From Pseudomonas sp. BGI-2 (GTDB lineage Bacteria > Pseudomonadota > Gammaproteobacteria > Pseudomonadales > Pseudomonadaceae), in contig NZ_SISB01000010.1 in the NCBI RefSeq assembly GCF_004310295.1, positions 1 to 64,000 on the forward strand: a stretch of DNA of 64,000 nucleotides, in the 5' to 3' direction. The notes beneath the pieces were generated by a model. That model was given only the letters and a program-made list of their open reading frames with translations, was not told the origin of the DNA and ran no database searches. Below, piece after piece: positions 27,033 to 35,953 of this stretch; the first letter of the stretch is position 1, and each line of letters begins with the position of its first letter. The translations under genes and the position numbers were made by a program.

Positions 27033-27985
27033 TGGGGGCAGTTGCCAAACCGACAATCGGTATTATCGGAACCGGCGCAATCGGCGGGTTCTACGGGGTG
27101 ATGCTGGCGCGTGCCGGTTTCGATGTGCACTTCTTGTTACGCAGTGAGTTTGCAGCCGTCGCCGAACACGGGTTGCAAGTCGACAGTGCGGCCCATGGCG
27201 CACTGACATTGAATCCGGTCCAGGCCTATTCGTGCGCTGAAGACATGCCGGCCTGCGACTGGTTGCTGGTCGGCGCAAAAACCACCAGCAACGCAGACCT
27301 GGCGCCAGCCATCATTCAAGCTGCTGCACCGAATGCCAACGTCCTGCTGTTGCAAAATGGCCTGGACGTCGAAGACAGCTTGCGCGAGTTGCTTCCCGAT
27401 TCGCTGCACTTGCTTGGCGGGTTGTGTTTTATCTGCGTCCATCGCGCAGGGCCTGGCGTCATCACTCATCAAGCGCTCGGTGCGGTGAATGTCGGCTACC
27501 ACAGCGGTCCCGCAGCCGATGAGCAGGCGCGAATGACGATTGTCGAGGAGGGCGCCGGGCTGTTCCGCAGCGCCGGCATCGACTCCCAGGCCATGCCGAA
27601 CCTGCACCAGGCACGCTGGCAAAAACTGGTCTGGAATATCCCTTACAACGGTCTGTCGGTTCTGCTTGGGGCCAGCACCACGCCGTTGATGGCCGATGCC
27701 GACAGCCGGGAACTGATCCAGGCGCTGATGGCCGAAGTGGTTCAGGGGGCAGTCGCCTGTGGTCACGATATACCGGCCGGGTATGCCGACCATTTGTTCA
27801 AGGTGACTGAGAAAATGCCCGACTATTGGCCGAGCATGTACCACGATTTCCTGCACAAACGACCGCTGGAATTGCAGGCAATTTACGCGCGACCTCTGGC
27901 GGCGGCCAAGGCGGCGGGGTGCGAATTGCCGCGAATCGAAGCCTTGTATCGCAGCTTGAGTTTTATCGATCGACGCAACACGTGA
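27029..27985 (+). CDS. Putative 2-dehydropantoate 2-reductase (PanE-like)
   Basis: The 318-residue NADPH-dependent reductase has the Rossmann loop GIIGTGAIGGFYGVMLARAG at the N-terminus, LLVGAKTTSNADL, LLLQNGLD and the ApbA C-terminal domain with WQKLVWNIPYNGLSVLLG and SMYHDFLHKRPLELQAIY. It reduces ketopantoate to pantoate in the family. This shorter-looking branch is often called putative because a second true PanE may exist elsewhere. The ATG at 27029 follows AGAGGAGTTGCC and overlaps the upstream stop. Confidence 0.88.
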   Translation: MMGAVAKPTIGIIGTGAIGGFYGVMLARAGFDVHFLLRSEFAAVAEHGLQVDSAAHGALTLNPVQAYSCAEDMPACDWLLVGAKTTSNADLAPAIIQAAAPNANVLLLQNGLDVEDSLRELLPDSLHLLGGLCFICVHRAGPGVITHQALGAVNVGYHSGPAADEQARMTIVEEGAGLFRSAGIDSQAMPNLHQARWQKLVWNIPYNGLSVLLGASTTPLMADADSRELIQALMAEVVQGAVACGHDIPAGYADHLFKVTEKMPDYWPSMYHDFLHKRPLELQAIYARPLAAAKAAGCELPRIEALYRSLSFIDRRNT

Positions 27986-28010
27986 GTCGATCAATCTGAG
28001 GGGGAAGGGC

Positions 28011-28916
28011 ATGGCAAAGACTATCGACGACAAACTGGTGCTGGCGATTTCGTCGCGGGCACTGTTCGACCTGAGCGAAAGTCACAAGGTCTATCTGTCG
28101 AGCGGCGTCGAGGCCTACCGGCAATATCAGATTGAACACGAAGACGAAATCCTCGAACCCGGTGATGCGTTTCCGTTGGTGGAAAAACTCCTCAATCTGA
28201 ACGCCAGCCTCGGTCGGGCCCGGGTCGAGGTGATCCTGGTGTCGCGCAACAGCGCCGACACCGGCCTGAGGGTGTTCAACTCGATTGATCATTACGGCCT
28301 GGCGATTTCCCGTGCGGCGTTTGTTGGCGGACGCAGCCCTTATCCGTACCTCAAGGCCTTTGGTTGCGACCTGTTTCTCTCCACCCATGCCGAAGACGTG
28401 CGCAGCGCGCTGGATGCCGGGTTCGCCGCAGCGACCATTCTGTCGGGCGGTGCCAGCCGTGCGGCCAGTGATGAACTGCGCATCGCCTTCGACGGTGATG
28501 CGGTGCTGTTTTCCGACGAATCGGAGCGGATCTATCAGTCCGGTGGTCTGGAAGCGTTTCAGGCCCGCGAACGGGAATCGGCCCGAGAGCCCTTGCGCGG
28601 TGGGCCGTTCAAAGGCTTTCTCGCCGCGCTCAATTTGTTGCAACGCGAGTTTCCCGATGATGCCTGCCCGATCCGCACCGCCCTGGTGACGGCTCGGTCG
28701 GCGCCGGCCCATGAACGGGTGATTCGTACGTTGCGCGAATGGGACATTCGTCTGGACGAGTCGCTGTTTCTTGGCGGGCTGACCAAATCGGCATTTCTCG
28801 AAGCGTTTGCCGCCGACGTGTTTTTTGACGATCAGGCCGGCCATTGCGAGTTGGCACGGGAAGTGGTCGCCACCGGTCACGTGCCTCACGGCATAAGCAA
28901 CGAACAAAAAGTTTAA
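28011..28916 (+). CDS. 5'-nucleotidase (cN-I family)
   Basis: The 301-residue cytosolic nucleotidase hydrolyses nucleoside monophosphates. It has the HAD-like signatures of cN-I: LVLAISSRALFDLSES with an unusual first motif, VEVILVSRNSADTGLRVF, RAAFVGGRSPYPYLKAF, DLFLSTHAEDV, IAFDGDAVLFSDESE, and a C-terminal VFFDDQAGHCE. Strong GAGGGGAAGGGC precedes the ATG at 28011. It is 25 bp after the PanE-like gene, so probably co-transcribed with it. Confidence 0.92.
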   Translation: MAKTIDDKLVLAISSRALFDLSESHKVYLSSGVEAYRQYQIEHEDEILEPGDAFPLVEKLLNLNASLGRARVEVILVSRNSADTGLRVFNSIDHYGLAISRAAFVGGRSPYPYLKAFGCDLFLSTHAEDVRSALDAGFAAATILSGGASRAASDELRIAFDGDAVLFSDESERIYQSGGLEAFQARERESAREPLRGGPFKGFLAALNLLQREFPDDACPIRTALVTARSAPAHERVIRTLREWDIRLDESLFLGGLTKSAFLEAFAADVFFDDQAGHCELAREVVATGHVPHGISNEQKV

Positions 28917-29011
28917 GCCCGCCGTTCAACGCGTTACGCCGAGCGTCGTACTCGCCAAGGCACTGCTAAGCTGAATCAAATCTCCGCCATGTTGGCACGC
29001 GAGGAGGTCAT

Positions 29012-29515
29012 ATGATTCGTTCGATGCTGTATGCCACTGACCTCGGCCTGTATGCACCGTTGGTGATGCAGCATGCCCTGGCGTTGGCGCGGACATTCAA
29101 TGCCGATTTGTATGTGGTGCACGCGGTTGAGCCCATGGGGTTGTTTGCTGAATCCGTGCTGCAGAGTTACCTCGATGAGCAGGCCTTGAGCGAGTTTCAC
29201 AGTCAGGGCCTGAGTAAGGTGATTGCCAGTATCGAGCAGCGGGTGCTCGACAGCTTTCGTGAAGAGTTGGGGGATGAAGGGGAGCAGGACCTGGAGCGGA
29301 TTCAAGCGGTGCGGGTGCTGCAGGGTGACCCGTCGCAGGTGATTCTCGACCAGGCGCAGAAACTCTCTGTGGATTTGTTGATCGTAGGTAGTCATAGCCA
29401 TGGTGCTGGCGCGGAAACGCCTTTGGGCCGGACCGCAGCGCGGGTGTTGCAGTTGGCACGGGTCCCAGTCTATCTGGTGCCGCTGGTGGAACGTCGTCGC
29501 CAAGGCGATCGGTAG
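29012..29515 (+). CDS. Universal stress protein family protein
   Basis: The 167-residue single UspA domain has the ATP-binding type signature GSHSHGAGAETPLGRTAARV, that is G-2x-G-9x-G-(S/T)-like with Thr. The N-terminal strand is SMLYATDLGLYAPLVMQHAL. The ATG at 29012 has a near-perfect GAGGAGGT site. It is a stand-alone gene between the 5'-nucleotidase and cysB genes. Its role is likely general stress endurance; the partner is unknown. Confidence 0.9.
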   Translation: MIRSMLYATDLGLYAPLVMQHALALARTFNADLYVVHAVEPMGLFAESVLQSYLDEQALSEFHSQGLSKVIASIEQRVLDSFREELGDEGEQDLERIQAVRVLQGDPSQVILDQAQKLSVDLLIVGSHSHGAGAETPLGRTAARVLQLARVPVYLVPLVERRRQGDR

Positions 29516-29642
29516 TGTCCTGCCTCGCAGGACACCAGAACATGAATAGTGGCAGTTTGACAAAAAAGTTCTAGATTTATTCTTCAAACCATTAATATAG
29601 TTATATACCGTCGCTGATGCCCGTGGCGTCTACCTGCTTTGA

Positions 29643-30626
<984 letters not shown>

Positions 30627-30632
30627 TCTCCT

Positions 30633-31127
30633 TTAGACCACCTCGGTAACAGCAAACTGTTGCCGAGCACCCGCCACCAGAATCTCCACCTCGTCCCCTT
30701 CGAACTTGCCCAGCAGGCTTTTGCCCAGCGGTGAACGAGGGGTGATGACGGTGATCATTTGCCCCACCATATCGACTTTCAATCCTGCCGCGTCCGGGGC
30801 CAAAAACAGCCATTGCTCACGACCCTTTTCGTCTTCCAGACCGAGCAGGGCGCCGACTTCGATTCCGCGTTGTTCGTCATAAGGACGCAAGGTCAGGTTC
30901 TGGCAAAGCGTGAGTGAATGACGGATTTCTTCCACACGTCTGGCTTGTCCAGCCGCCAGATAAGACGCTTCCAGGCCCAGTGTGTCGTACTTGTTTTCGG
31001 CGATGTTTTCTTCGTGGGTCGCGGTTTCGTAAGCGGTTTGCGCGGCACGCTCGGCGATGTCGAGATCGATCCGAAGCTTGTCGATAATCAATTGGTGGAC
31101 GGCTGGCTTGTGCATAGAGAGCTTCAT
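30633..31127 (-). CDS. GreA/GreB-family elongation-factor-like protein
   Basis: The 164-residue Gre-like protein has an N-terminal coiled coil with ETATHEENIAENKYDTLGLE at its tip and a C-terminal FKBP-like part (MITVITPRSPLGKSLLGKFE, then GDEVEI). It is neither GreA nor the GreB found at 17838. Such Gre homologues can bind RNA polymerase without supporting cleavage. The start at 31127 (MKLSMHKP) is 2 bp after the upstream stop (TGACCATG), suggesting coupling. The ATG at 31115 is the main alternative. It is convergent with cysB, 6 bp away. Confidence 0.85.
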   Translation of the reverse strand: MKLSMHKPAVHQLIIDKLRIDLDIAERAAQTAYETATHEENIAENKYDTLGLEASYLAAGQARRVEEIRHSLTLCQNLTLRPYDEQRGIEVGALLGLEDEKGREQWLFLAPDAAGLKVDMVGQMITVITPRSPLGKSLLGKFEGDEVEILVAGARQQFAVTEVV

Positions 31128-31129
31128 GG

Positions 31130-31540
31130 TCAGTCGCAGAATTGCAGGACGTTGGCGCGGCTTTTTTCGCTCGGCGCGGTCGCGTCCTGTTGCAGCCAGA
31201 ACTGGCATTTCGGATTGGACAGATTGCGGCGGGTGCTGCGGGCCTGATCCATTCGTTGCTGCTGCTCGTTCTTGCGCAGGTTATCTTCGTACTGTTCGAA
31301 CAGCGGGCTCTGCGGCGGGATGTCCGGCACCGGTTGCACCACCACCGGCGGCTTGGCCAGTTGCTCTACAGCGGCGGCGACGGGCGCGAGTTGCTCGCTG
31401 AACAGCAGGCGCGAGGCGAGCCAGCAGGTCAGCGCGATCGCGAGGAATCCAAGCCACAGACCGAGTGCAATGCTGCCGGTCAACTGCAGCGCATTGAGCT
31501 GAATCGGCAACGGACGGCGCGGGTTGGGACGGTAGGGCAT
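31130..31540 (-). CDS. Hypothetical single-span membrane protein
   Basis: The 136-residue product has one membrane helix (about 22-45, GSIALGLWLGFLAIALTCWL), a Pro-rich segment (PPVVVQPVPDIPPQSPLF) and a charged helical C-terminal part (EDNLRKNEQQQRMDQARSTR) ending KSRANVLQFCD. Two cysteines lie near the end. The ATG at 31540 follows GGAGGCAGCC. It is translationally coupled to the Gre-like gene. Function unknown. Confidence 0.75.
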   Translation of the reverse strand: MPYRPNPRRPLPIQLNALQLTGSIALGLWLGFLAIALTCWLASRLLFSEQLAPVAAAVEQLAKPPVVVQPVPDIPPQSPLFEQYEDNLRKNEQQQRMDQARSTRRNLSNPKCQFWLQQDATAPSEKSRANVLQFCD

Positions 31541-31664
31541 GGCTGCCTCCTGGCGGGTGGTCGCGGGCGAATGGCGATTGTCGCACGAAGATTAATCGCC
31601 GTCGGCTCTTCTGCGCGAGGTAATTTATGCGGACAATCGGCGCCTTTGCCAACGGGAGCCTGGA

Positions 31665-32822
31665 ATGCCTGAAATGCCTGAAGTGAAAAACCGCTGGCGC
31701 TGGGATATTTTTTGCACCGTGGTCGACAACTTTGGCGACATCGGTGTGACTTGGCGCCTGGCCCGACAGCTGGTGGCCGAACATGCCGTGGCGGTGCGCT
31801 TGTGGGTCGATGACCTGCGGGCCTTCGAACGCATCTGCCCTGACATCGACATCAGCGCCGCGCAGCAATGGCAGCAGGGTGTCGAGGTGCGTCAGTGGCC
31901 GACCGAATGGCAACCCACTGAAGCCGCCGATGTAGTGATTGCCGCGTTCGCCTGCCAGTTGCCGAGCGCCTACATGGAGGCCATGGCCTCGCGGGAAAAG
32001 CCGCCACTGTGGATGAACCTTGACTACCTGAGCGCCGAAGACTGGGTGATCGGCTGTCACGGTTTGCCGTCGGTAAAGTACAAGAGCGTGCAGAAGTACT
32101 TCTTCTTTCCGGGGTTTCAGAAAGGCACGGGTGGCTTGCTGCGTGAAAGCGGATTGCTTGAACGTCGCCGGCAGTTTCAGCAGAACCCCGAGGCGCAGAG
32201 AGAATTCCTGCAAGGCCTGGGGATTGATCGCGCACCGAACGCACAGCTGATTTCGTTGTTTGCCTACGAAAATGCCGGATTGGCCAGTTGGCTGGAGGTG
32301 ATGGCCGCTGATTCGATACCCACATATCTGCTGGTGCCCGAAGGGCGGATTCTTGGGGATGTCGAACGCTGGCTCGGTGTCGATCAGCTGGCGGCCGGTG
32401 CGGTGCACGTGCGCGGCGAGTTGACCGTGCAAGTGCTGCCGTTCGTCCGACAGGATCAATACGACCACCTGCTTTGGTGCTGCGATTTCAACGCCGTGCG
32501 CGGCGAAGATTCCTTCATTCGCGCGCAATGGGCAGGGCGGCCGCTGCTCTGGCACATTTATCAGCAGGACGAAGACATCCACCTGGACAAGCTCGACGCC
32601 TTCCTGACTCTATACACCAAAGGCCTGTCCGAGCCTGCCAGCGAGGCGATCAGCGGTCTTTGGCGTGCGTGGAATGCAGGTCAAAATATGTCTGACCACT
32701 GGCTGGCAACCCGTAAACACTGGCCGGAGCTGCAAAAACACGCCGAGAAGTGGTGTCTGGAACAGGCCTTGCAGGCCGATCTTGCCGCAGCGCTGGTACA
32801 GTTTTATGTAAATTGGATATGA
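31665..32822 (+). CDS. earP: EF-P arginine rhamnosyltransferase EarP
   Basis: EarP is a GT-B inverting glycosyltransferase that moves L-rhamnose from dTDP-rhamnose to Arg32 of EF-P. The 385-residue protein (DUF2331) shows the N-terminal catalytic-site segment CTVVDNFGDIGVTWRLARQL and the nucleotide-sugar loop VRGEDSFIRAQWAGRPLLWH, followed by IYQQDED. The ATG at 31665 follows GGGAGCCTGG. A second ATG three codons on is possible. It lies 48 bp upstream of efp, the normal arrangement for this modification class. Confidence 0.95.
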   Translation: MPEMPEVKNRWRWDIFCTVVDNFGDIGVTWRLARQLVAEHAVAVRLWVDDLRAFERICPDIDISAAQQWQQGVEVRQWPTEWQPTEAADVVIAAFACQLPSAYMEAMASREKPPLWMNLDYLSAEDWVIGCHGLPSVKYKSVQKYFFFPGFQKGTGGLLRESGLLERRRQFQQNPEAQREFLQGLGIDRAPNAQLISLFAYENAGLASWLEVMAADSIPTYLLVPEGRILGDVERWLGVDQLAAGAVHVRGELTVQVLPFVRQDQYDHLLWCCDFNAVRGEDSFIRAQWAGRPLLWHIYQQDEDIHLDKLDAFLTLYTKGLSEPASEAISGLWRAWNAGQNMSDHWLATRKHWPELQKHAEKWCLEQALQADLAAALVQFYVNWI

Positions 32823-32823
32823 T
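32795..32823 (+). promoter_or_regulatory. Possible efp promoter at the end of earP
   Basis: TATGAT at 32818-32823 (in GGATATGATACG) overlaps the earP stop codon. The -35 (near 32794-32800, TGGTACA) is weak. It would give efp its own start about 40 bp before its ATG, fitting a far more abundant protein than EarP. Confidence 0.4.
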
Positions 32824-32870
32824 ACGCGGCCTAGATTTTTGTAAATCCCATCCAAATTCGGATATTCGCA

Positions 32871-33440
32871 ATGAAAACTGGTAAAGAACTGAAACCCGGT
32901 ACCGTGATCCGTCTCGAAAACGATCCTTGGCTGGTTCAGAAAGCTGAATTCACCAAATCCGGTCGTAACAGCGCGATCATGAAGACCAAGCTGAAAAACC
33001 TGCTGACCGGTTACAAGACCGAGATCGTTTACAGCGCCGACGACAAACTGGACGACGTAATCCTCGACCGCAAAGAAGCGACCCTGTCCTTCATCAGCGG
33101 CGACACCTACACGTTCATGGACACCACCGACTACACCATGTACGAGCTGAACGCTGAAGACATCGAAGCCGTTCTGCCTTTCGTTGAAGAAGGCATGACC
33201 GATGTTTGTGAAGCGATCTTCTTCGAAGAGCGTCTGGTTTCCGTAGAACTGCCGACCACCATCGTGCGCGTAGTTGACTACACCGAAGGTTCGGCTCGCG
33301 GCGACACTTCCGGCAAGGTGATGAAGCCTGCCAAGCTGAGCAACGGCACTGAGCTGCAAGTTGCTGACTTCATCGAAATCGGTGACCGCATCGAAATCGA
33401 CACCCGCGAAGGCGGTTCCTACAAAGGCCGTGCTAAATAA
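32871..33440 (+). CDS. efp: Elongation factor P
   Basis: EF-P rescues ribosomes stalled at polyproline. The 189-residue protein has three beta-barrel domains. The modified loop reads [15 protein letters not shown] with Arg32 at its tip instead of the Lys34 of the EpmA/EpmB class. This matches the adjacent earP and predicts rhamnosylation. The C-terminal OB domain has [19 protein letters not shown]. No poxA/epmA-type gene lies beside it. A strong terminator follows. Confidence 0.97.
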   Translation: MKTGKELKPGTVIRLENDPWLVQKAEFTKSGRNSAIMKTKLKNLLTGYKTEIVYSADDKLDDVILDRKEATLSFISGDTYTFMDTTDYTMYELNAEDIEAVLPFVEEGMTDVCEAIFFEERLVSVELPTTIVRVVDYTEGSARGDTSGKVMKPAKLSNGTELQVADFIEIGDRIEIDTREGGSYKGRAK

Positions 33441-33457
33441 GCACAGCTTCAGGAATG

Positions 33458-33488
33458 AAAAAGCCCGACCATTGAGTCGGGCTTTTTT
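33458..33488 (+). terminator. Intrinsic terminator of efp
   Basis: AAAAGCCCGAC/GTCGGGCTTTTTT with loop CATTGA, 18 bp after the efp stop. Confidence 0.9.
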
Positions 33489-33514
33489 GTGCCTGTCAGA
33501 AACACGCAGTCTTC

Positions 33515-33606
33515 CGTAGGAGCGAGGCTTGCCCGCGAAGGCGGTTTGTCATTCAGCATTAATGTCGACTGACACAACGCCTTCGCGGGCAAGCCTCGCT
33601 CCTACA
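33515..33606. repeat. REP inverted repeat between efp and hydrolase genes
   Basis: CGTAGGAGCGAGGCTTGCCC (33515-33534) pairs with GGGCAAGCCTCGCTCCTAC (33587-33605). The outer arms extend into CGCGAAGGCG and CGCCTTCGCG. It sits in a convergent gap right after the efp terminator. Confidence 0.87.
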
Positions 33607-33614
33607 AGGTGTCG

Positions 33615-34628
33615 TTATTTCAGGTGTTGCTTCAGTTCTTCGGAGGCTTGTAGCATCGCCGAACGCACCGCCGGCACCTGGCTCACCACATTCAGCAAAC
33701 CATAATCGTGAATCAGGCCGTTGTAGCGAACCGACGTGACCGGCACACCCGCCTCGTCGAGTTTACGGGCATAGGCTTCGCCTTCATCGCGCAACACGTC
33801 GGCACCGGCCGTCTGCACCAGCGCAGGAGGCAAGCCCTTCAGTTGCGCGGTGGTTGCCCGCAGCGGTGAGGCGTAGATCTCGTTACGCTGTTTGGCGTCC
33901 GTGGTGTAGTTGTCCCAGAACCACTTCATCATGTTTCTGGTGAGGAAGTGCCCCTCGGCAAACTGGTTGTAGGACGCGGTTTCGAAGCTGGCATCCGTCA
34001 CTGGCCACAGCAGCACCTGGAACTTGATCGCCGGGGTGCCCCTGTCCTTGGCCATCAGCGCAACCACGGCCGCCATGTTGCCACCGACACTGTTGCCGGC
34101 CACGGCCAGACGTTTGCCGTCGACGTTGATCTCTTTACCGTGCTCGGCCACCCATTTGGTTGCAGCGTAAGCCTGGTTGATCGCAACCGGGTAATGCGCT
34201 TCCGGCGACGGGGTGTAATTGACGAACACCGCCGCCGCTCCCGACCCCGTCACCAAGTCGCGAACCAGGCGTTCGTGGGTCGGGTAGTCCCCCAGCACCC
34301 AGCCACCGCCGTGGAAGAACATGAACACCGGCAGCTCGCCTTTCACCCCGGCCGGCCGGACGATGGTCAGGCTGAGCGGTTGGCCGTCGACTTGAATGGT
34401 TTTCTCGCTGACATCGGCTTTTGGCAGTGTCAGTTTCACCGAGGCTTGCGCACCCACCAGCACCGCGCGGGCTTCCTTGGGAGTGAGTTGTTCCATCGGT
34501 TTGCCGGTGCCCGCATTCAGAACGTCGAGGAAGGCCTGGGTGTTGTGTTCAACCCCATCGCTTGCAAACGCGTTGCTGATGGACAAAGCGAGAAGGGTAC
34601 CGGTCAAGACTTTGCTGAAAGTGTTCAT
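33615..34628 (-). CDS. Alpha/beta hydrolase, HSL family, exported
   Basis: The 337-residue predicted periplasmic esterase has a signal peptide ending NAFA-SD, the oxyanion motif FFHGGGWVLGDYPTHERLVR, nucleophile GNSVGGN, and a late Asp in TAGADVLRDEGEAY and His in GLIHDYG. This is the hormone-sensitive-lipase branch. The start at 34628 (MNTFSKVLTG) was preferred because AGGAA lies seven bases upstream. The ATG at 34634 overlaps that site. It lies 27 bp after ohr on the same strand, so it may belong to the peroxide-inducible unit; its substrate is unknown. Confidence 0.87.
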   Translation of the reverse strand: MNTFSKVLTGTLLALSISNAFASDGVEHNTQAFLDVLNAGTGKPMEQLTPKEARAVLVGAQASVKLTLPKADVSEKTIQVDGQPLSLTIVRPAGVKGELPVFMFFHGGGWVLGDYPTHERLVRDLVTGSGAAAVFVNYTPSPEAHYPVAINQAYAATKWVAEHGKEINVDGKRLAVAGNSVGGNMAAVVALMAKDRGTPAIKFQVLLWPVTDASFETASYNQFAEGHFLTRNMMKWFWDNYTTDAKQRNEIYASPLRATTAQLKGLPPALVQTAGADVLRDEGEAYARKLDEAGVPVTSVRYNGLIHDYGLLNVVSQVPAVRSAMLQASEELKQHLK

Positions 34629-34661
34629 GTTCATTTCCTGTTCGGACTTGGTGGTCAGCGG

Positions 34662-35081
34662 TTAGACGGTAACGTGCAGGCGCACATCGACGTTGCCACG
34701 GGTAGCGTTCGAGTACGGGCAGACCTGGTGGGCAGCCTCGACCAGGCTTTGCGCGTCGGCTTGTTCAAGACCCGGCAGGATGATGTGCAAGTCGATATCC
34801 AGGCCGAAACCGCCAGGGATCTGGCCGATGCCGACATGGGCAGTGATCGACGCGTCGTTCGGGATGCTGCGCTTGGTCTGGCTGGCGACGAATTTCAGCG
34901 CGCCGATGAAGCAGGCCGAGTAGCCGGCGGCGAACAGTTGCTCAGGGTTGGTCGCAGCACCGCCGGCACCACCGAGTTCTTTCGGGGTAGCGAGTTTGAC
35001 GTCGAGGATGTTGTCACTGGAAACCGCACGACCGTCACGGCCGCCAGTGGAGGTTGCGATTGCGGTGTAGAGAGTTTGCAT
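34662..35081 (-). CDS. ohr: Organic hydroperoxide resistance protein Ohr
   Basis: Ohr is a cytosolic thiol peroxidase for fatty-acid hydroperoxides that uses lipoyl-protein as reductant. The 139-residue protein has the first active Cys in AAGYSACFIGALKF, Arg in GGRDGRAVSSDN and the second Cys in AHQVCPYSNATRGN. The ATG at 35081 follows CGAGGCTCACACC. A palindrome-rich operator region lies upstream (35111-35180), and ohrR is the next gene on the same strand, separated by a REP. Regulation by OhrR is strongly suggested. Confidence 0.96.
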   Translation of the reverse strand: MQTLYTAIATSTGGRDGRAVSSDNILDVKLATPKELGGAGGAATNPEQLFAAGYSACFIGALKFVASQTKRSIPNDASITAHVGIGQIPGGFGLDIDLHIILPGLEQADAQSLVEAAHQVCPYSNATRGNVDVRLHVTV

Positions 35082-35110
35082 GGTGTGAGCCTCGTTTGGA
35101 TTTTGGTGTT

Positions 35111-35180
35111 TTGCGCTAAATGTTTGCGCGCTAAGTAAGTGCGAAATGAATGTATCGCGCTAATATTTAGTGCGCAAGAT
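35111..35180. promoter_or_regulatory. Candidate OhrR operator array upstream of ohr
   Basis: GCGCTAA occurs three times in direct orientation (35113, 35128, 35157), and the inverse TTAGTGCGC occurs at 35167-35175. The last pair makes TATCGCGCTAA.TAT.TTAGTGCGC.AAGATA, an imperfect dyad close to known OhrR boxes, which are AT/GCGC palindromes. The array is 30-100 bp upstream of the ohr start. Confidence 0.6.
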
Positions 35181-35311
35181 AAATTTTAGAAAAAGTTTTG
35201 GTTTAAGCATGGGCGTTGGTTGGATGTGTTGAGTTAGAGCGGTCGCGGCAGGATTTTCAGCGGAAAAACTTTTTTAAGTTGGCCAGGTCGGCAGGGACAC
35301 TGCAAAGCAAA

Positions 35312-35402
35312 TGTGGGAGCGGGCTTGCTCGCGAAAGCAGTGTGTCAGTCAACACTAATGTCGAATGAAGCACCGCTTTCGCGAGCAAGCCCGCTCCCAC
35401 AG
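35312..35402. repeat. REP inverted repeat between ohrR and ohr
   Basis: TGTGGGAGCGGGCTTGCTCG (35312-35331) pairs with CGAGCAAGCCCGCTCCCACA (35383-35402), with extension CGAAAGC/GCTTTCG. It separates the regulator from its target. Confidence 0.88.
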
Positions 35403-35422
35403 GGGTTTTAGTGGTTTGAGGA

Positions 35423-35884
35423 TTAGAGGCTGTCTTGCAGGTTGCTGCGCAACACTTGCAGCTCCGCTTGCAGTTTCTGCAATCGTTCAAGTGTCATGCC
35501 GCTGGCGCCGAGGATGCACTGCGGCACGCCCCGCGCCTTGTCCCGCAAGGCACGACCCTGTTCGGTCAGCTCGACAATCACCACCCGTTCATCTTCACGG
35601 CTACGGGTACGACTGAGCAGTCCTTCGACCTCCAGCCGTTTGAGCAAAGGTGTCAGTGAGCCGGGGTCTGTCAGCAGTCGCGTGCTGATTTCGCCTACAG
35701 TCAAACCATCCCGCTCCCACAGCACCATCATCGCCAGATACTGCGGATAGGTCAGGCCCAGCGCTTGCAGCAGCGGCTTGTACACCTTGGTCATCAGCAG
35801 CGAGGTGGAATGCAGGGCGAAGCAAGCCTGATTGTCCAGCAGCAGGTCATCGCAGTTATCCGGGGTGTCGCGGTCGGTGTTCAT
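35423..35884 (-). CDS. ohrR: MarR-family organic peroxide sensor OhrR
   Basis: OhrR is a thiol-switch repressor of ohr. The 153-residue winged-helix protein has the reactive Cys21 in LLDNQACFALHSTS and a second Cys123 in GVPQCILG. That makes it a two-Cys OhrR, in which oxidation gives a disulfide. The DNA-binding helix contains TDPGSLTPLLKRLEVEGLL and the wing RSREDERVVIVELT. A third Cys (11) is near the N-terminus. It starts at 35884 and is transcribed in the same direction as ohr. A paralogue (OspR-like) is encoded at 51214. Confidence 0.92.
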   Translation of the reverse strand: MNTDRDTPDNCDDLLLDNQACFALHSTSLLMTKVYKPLLQALGLTYPQYLAMMVLWERDGLTVGEISTRLLTDPGSLTPLLKRLEVEGLLSRTRSREDERVVIVELTEQGRALRDKARGVPQCILGASGMTLERLQKLQAELQVLRSNLQDSL

Positions 35885-35953
35885 TTCAAAGCCTTGATCA
35901 GTGATCTTGATGAATCTAGTGGGCGAATCTTTAATGCGCCAGATAATTCTCGG

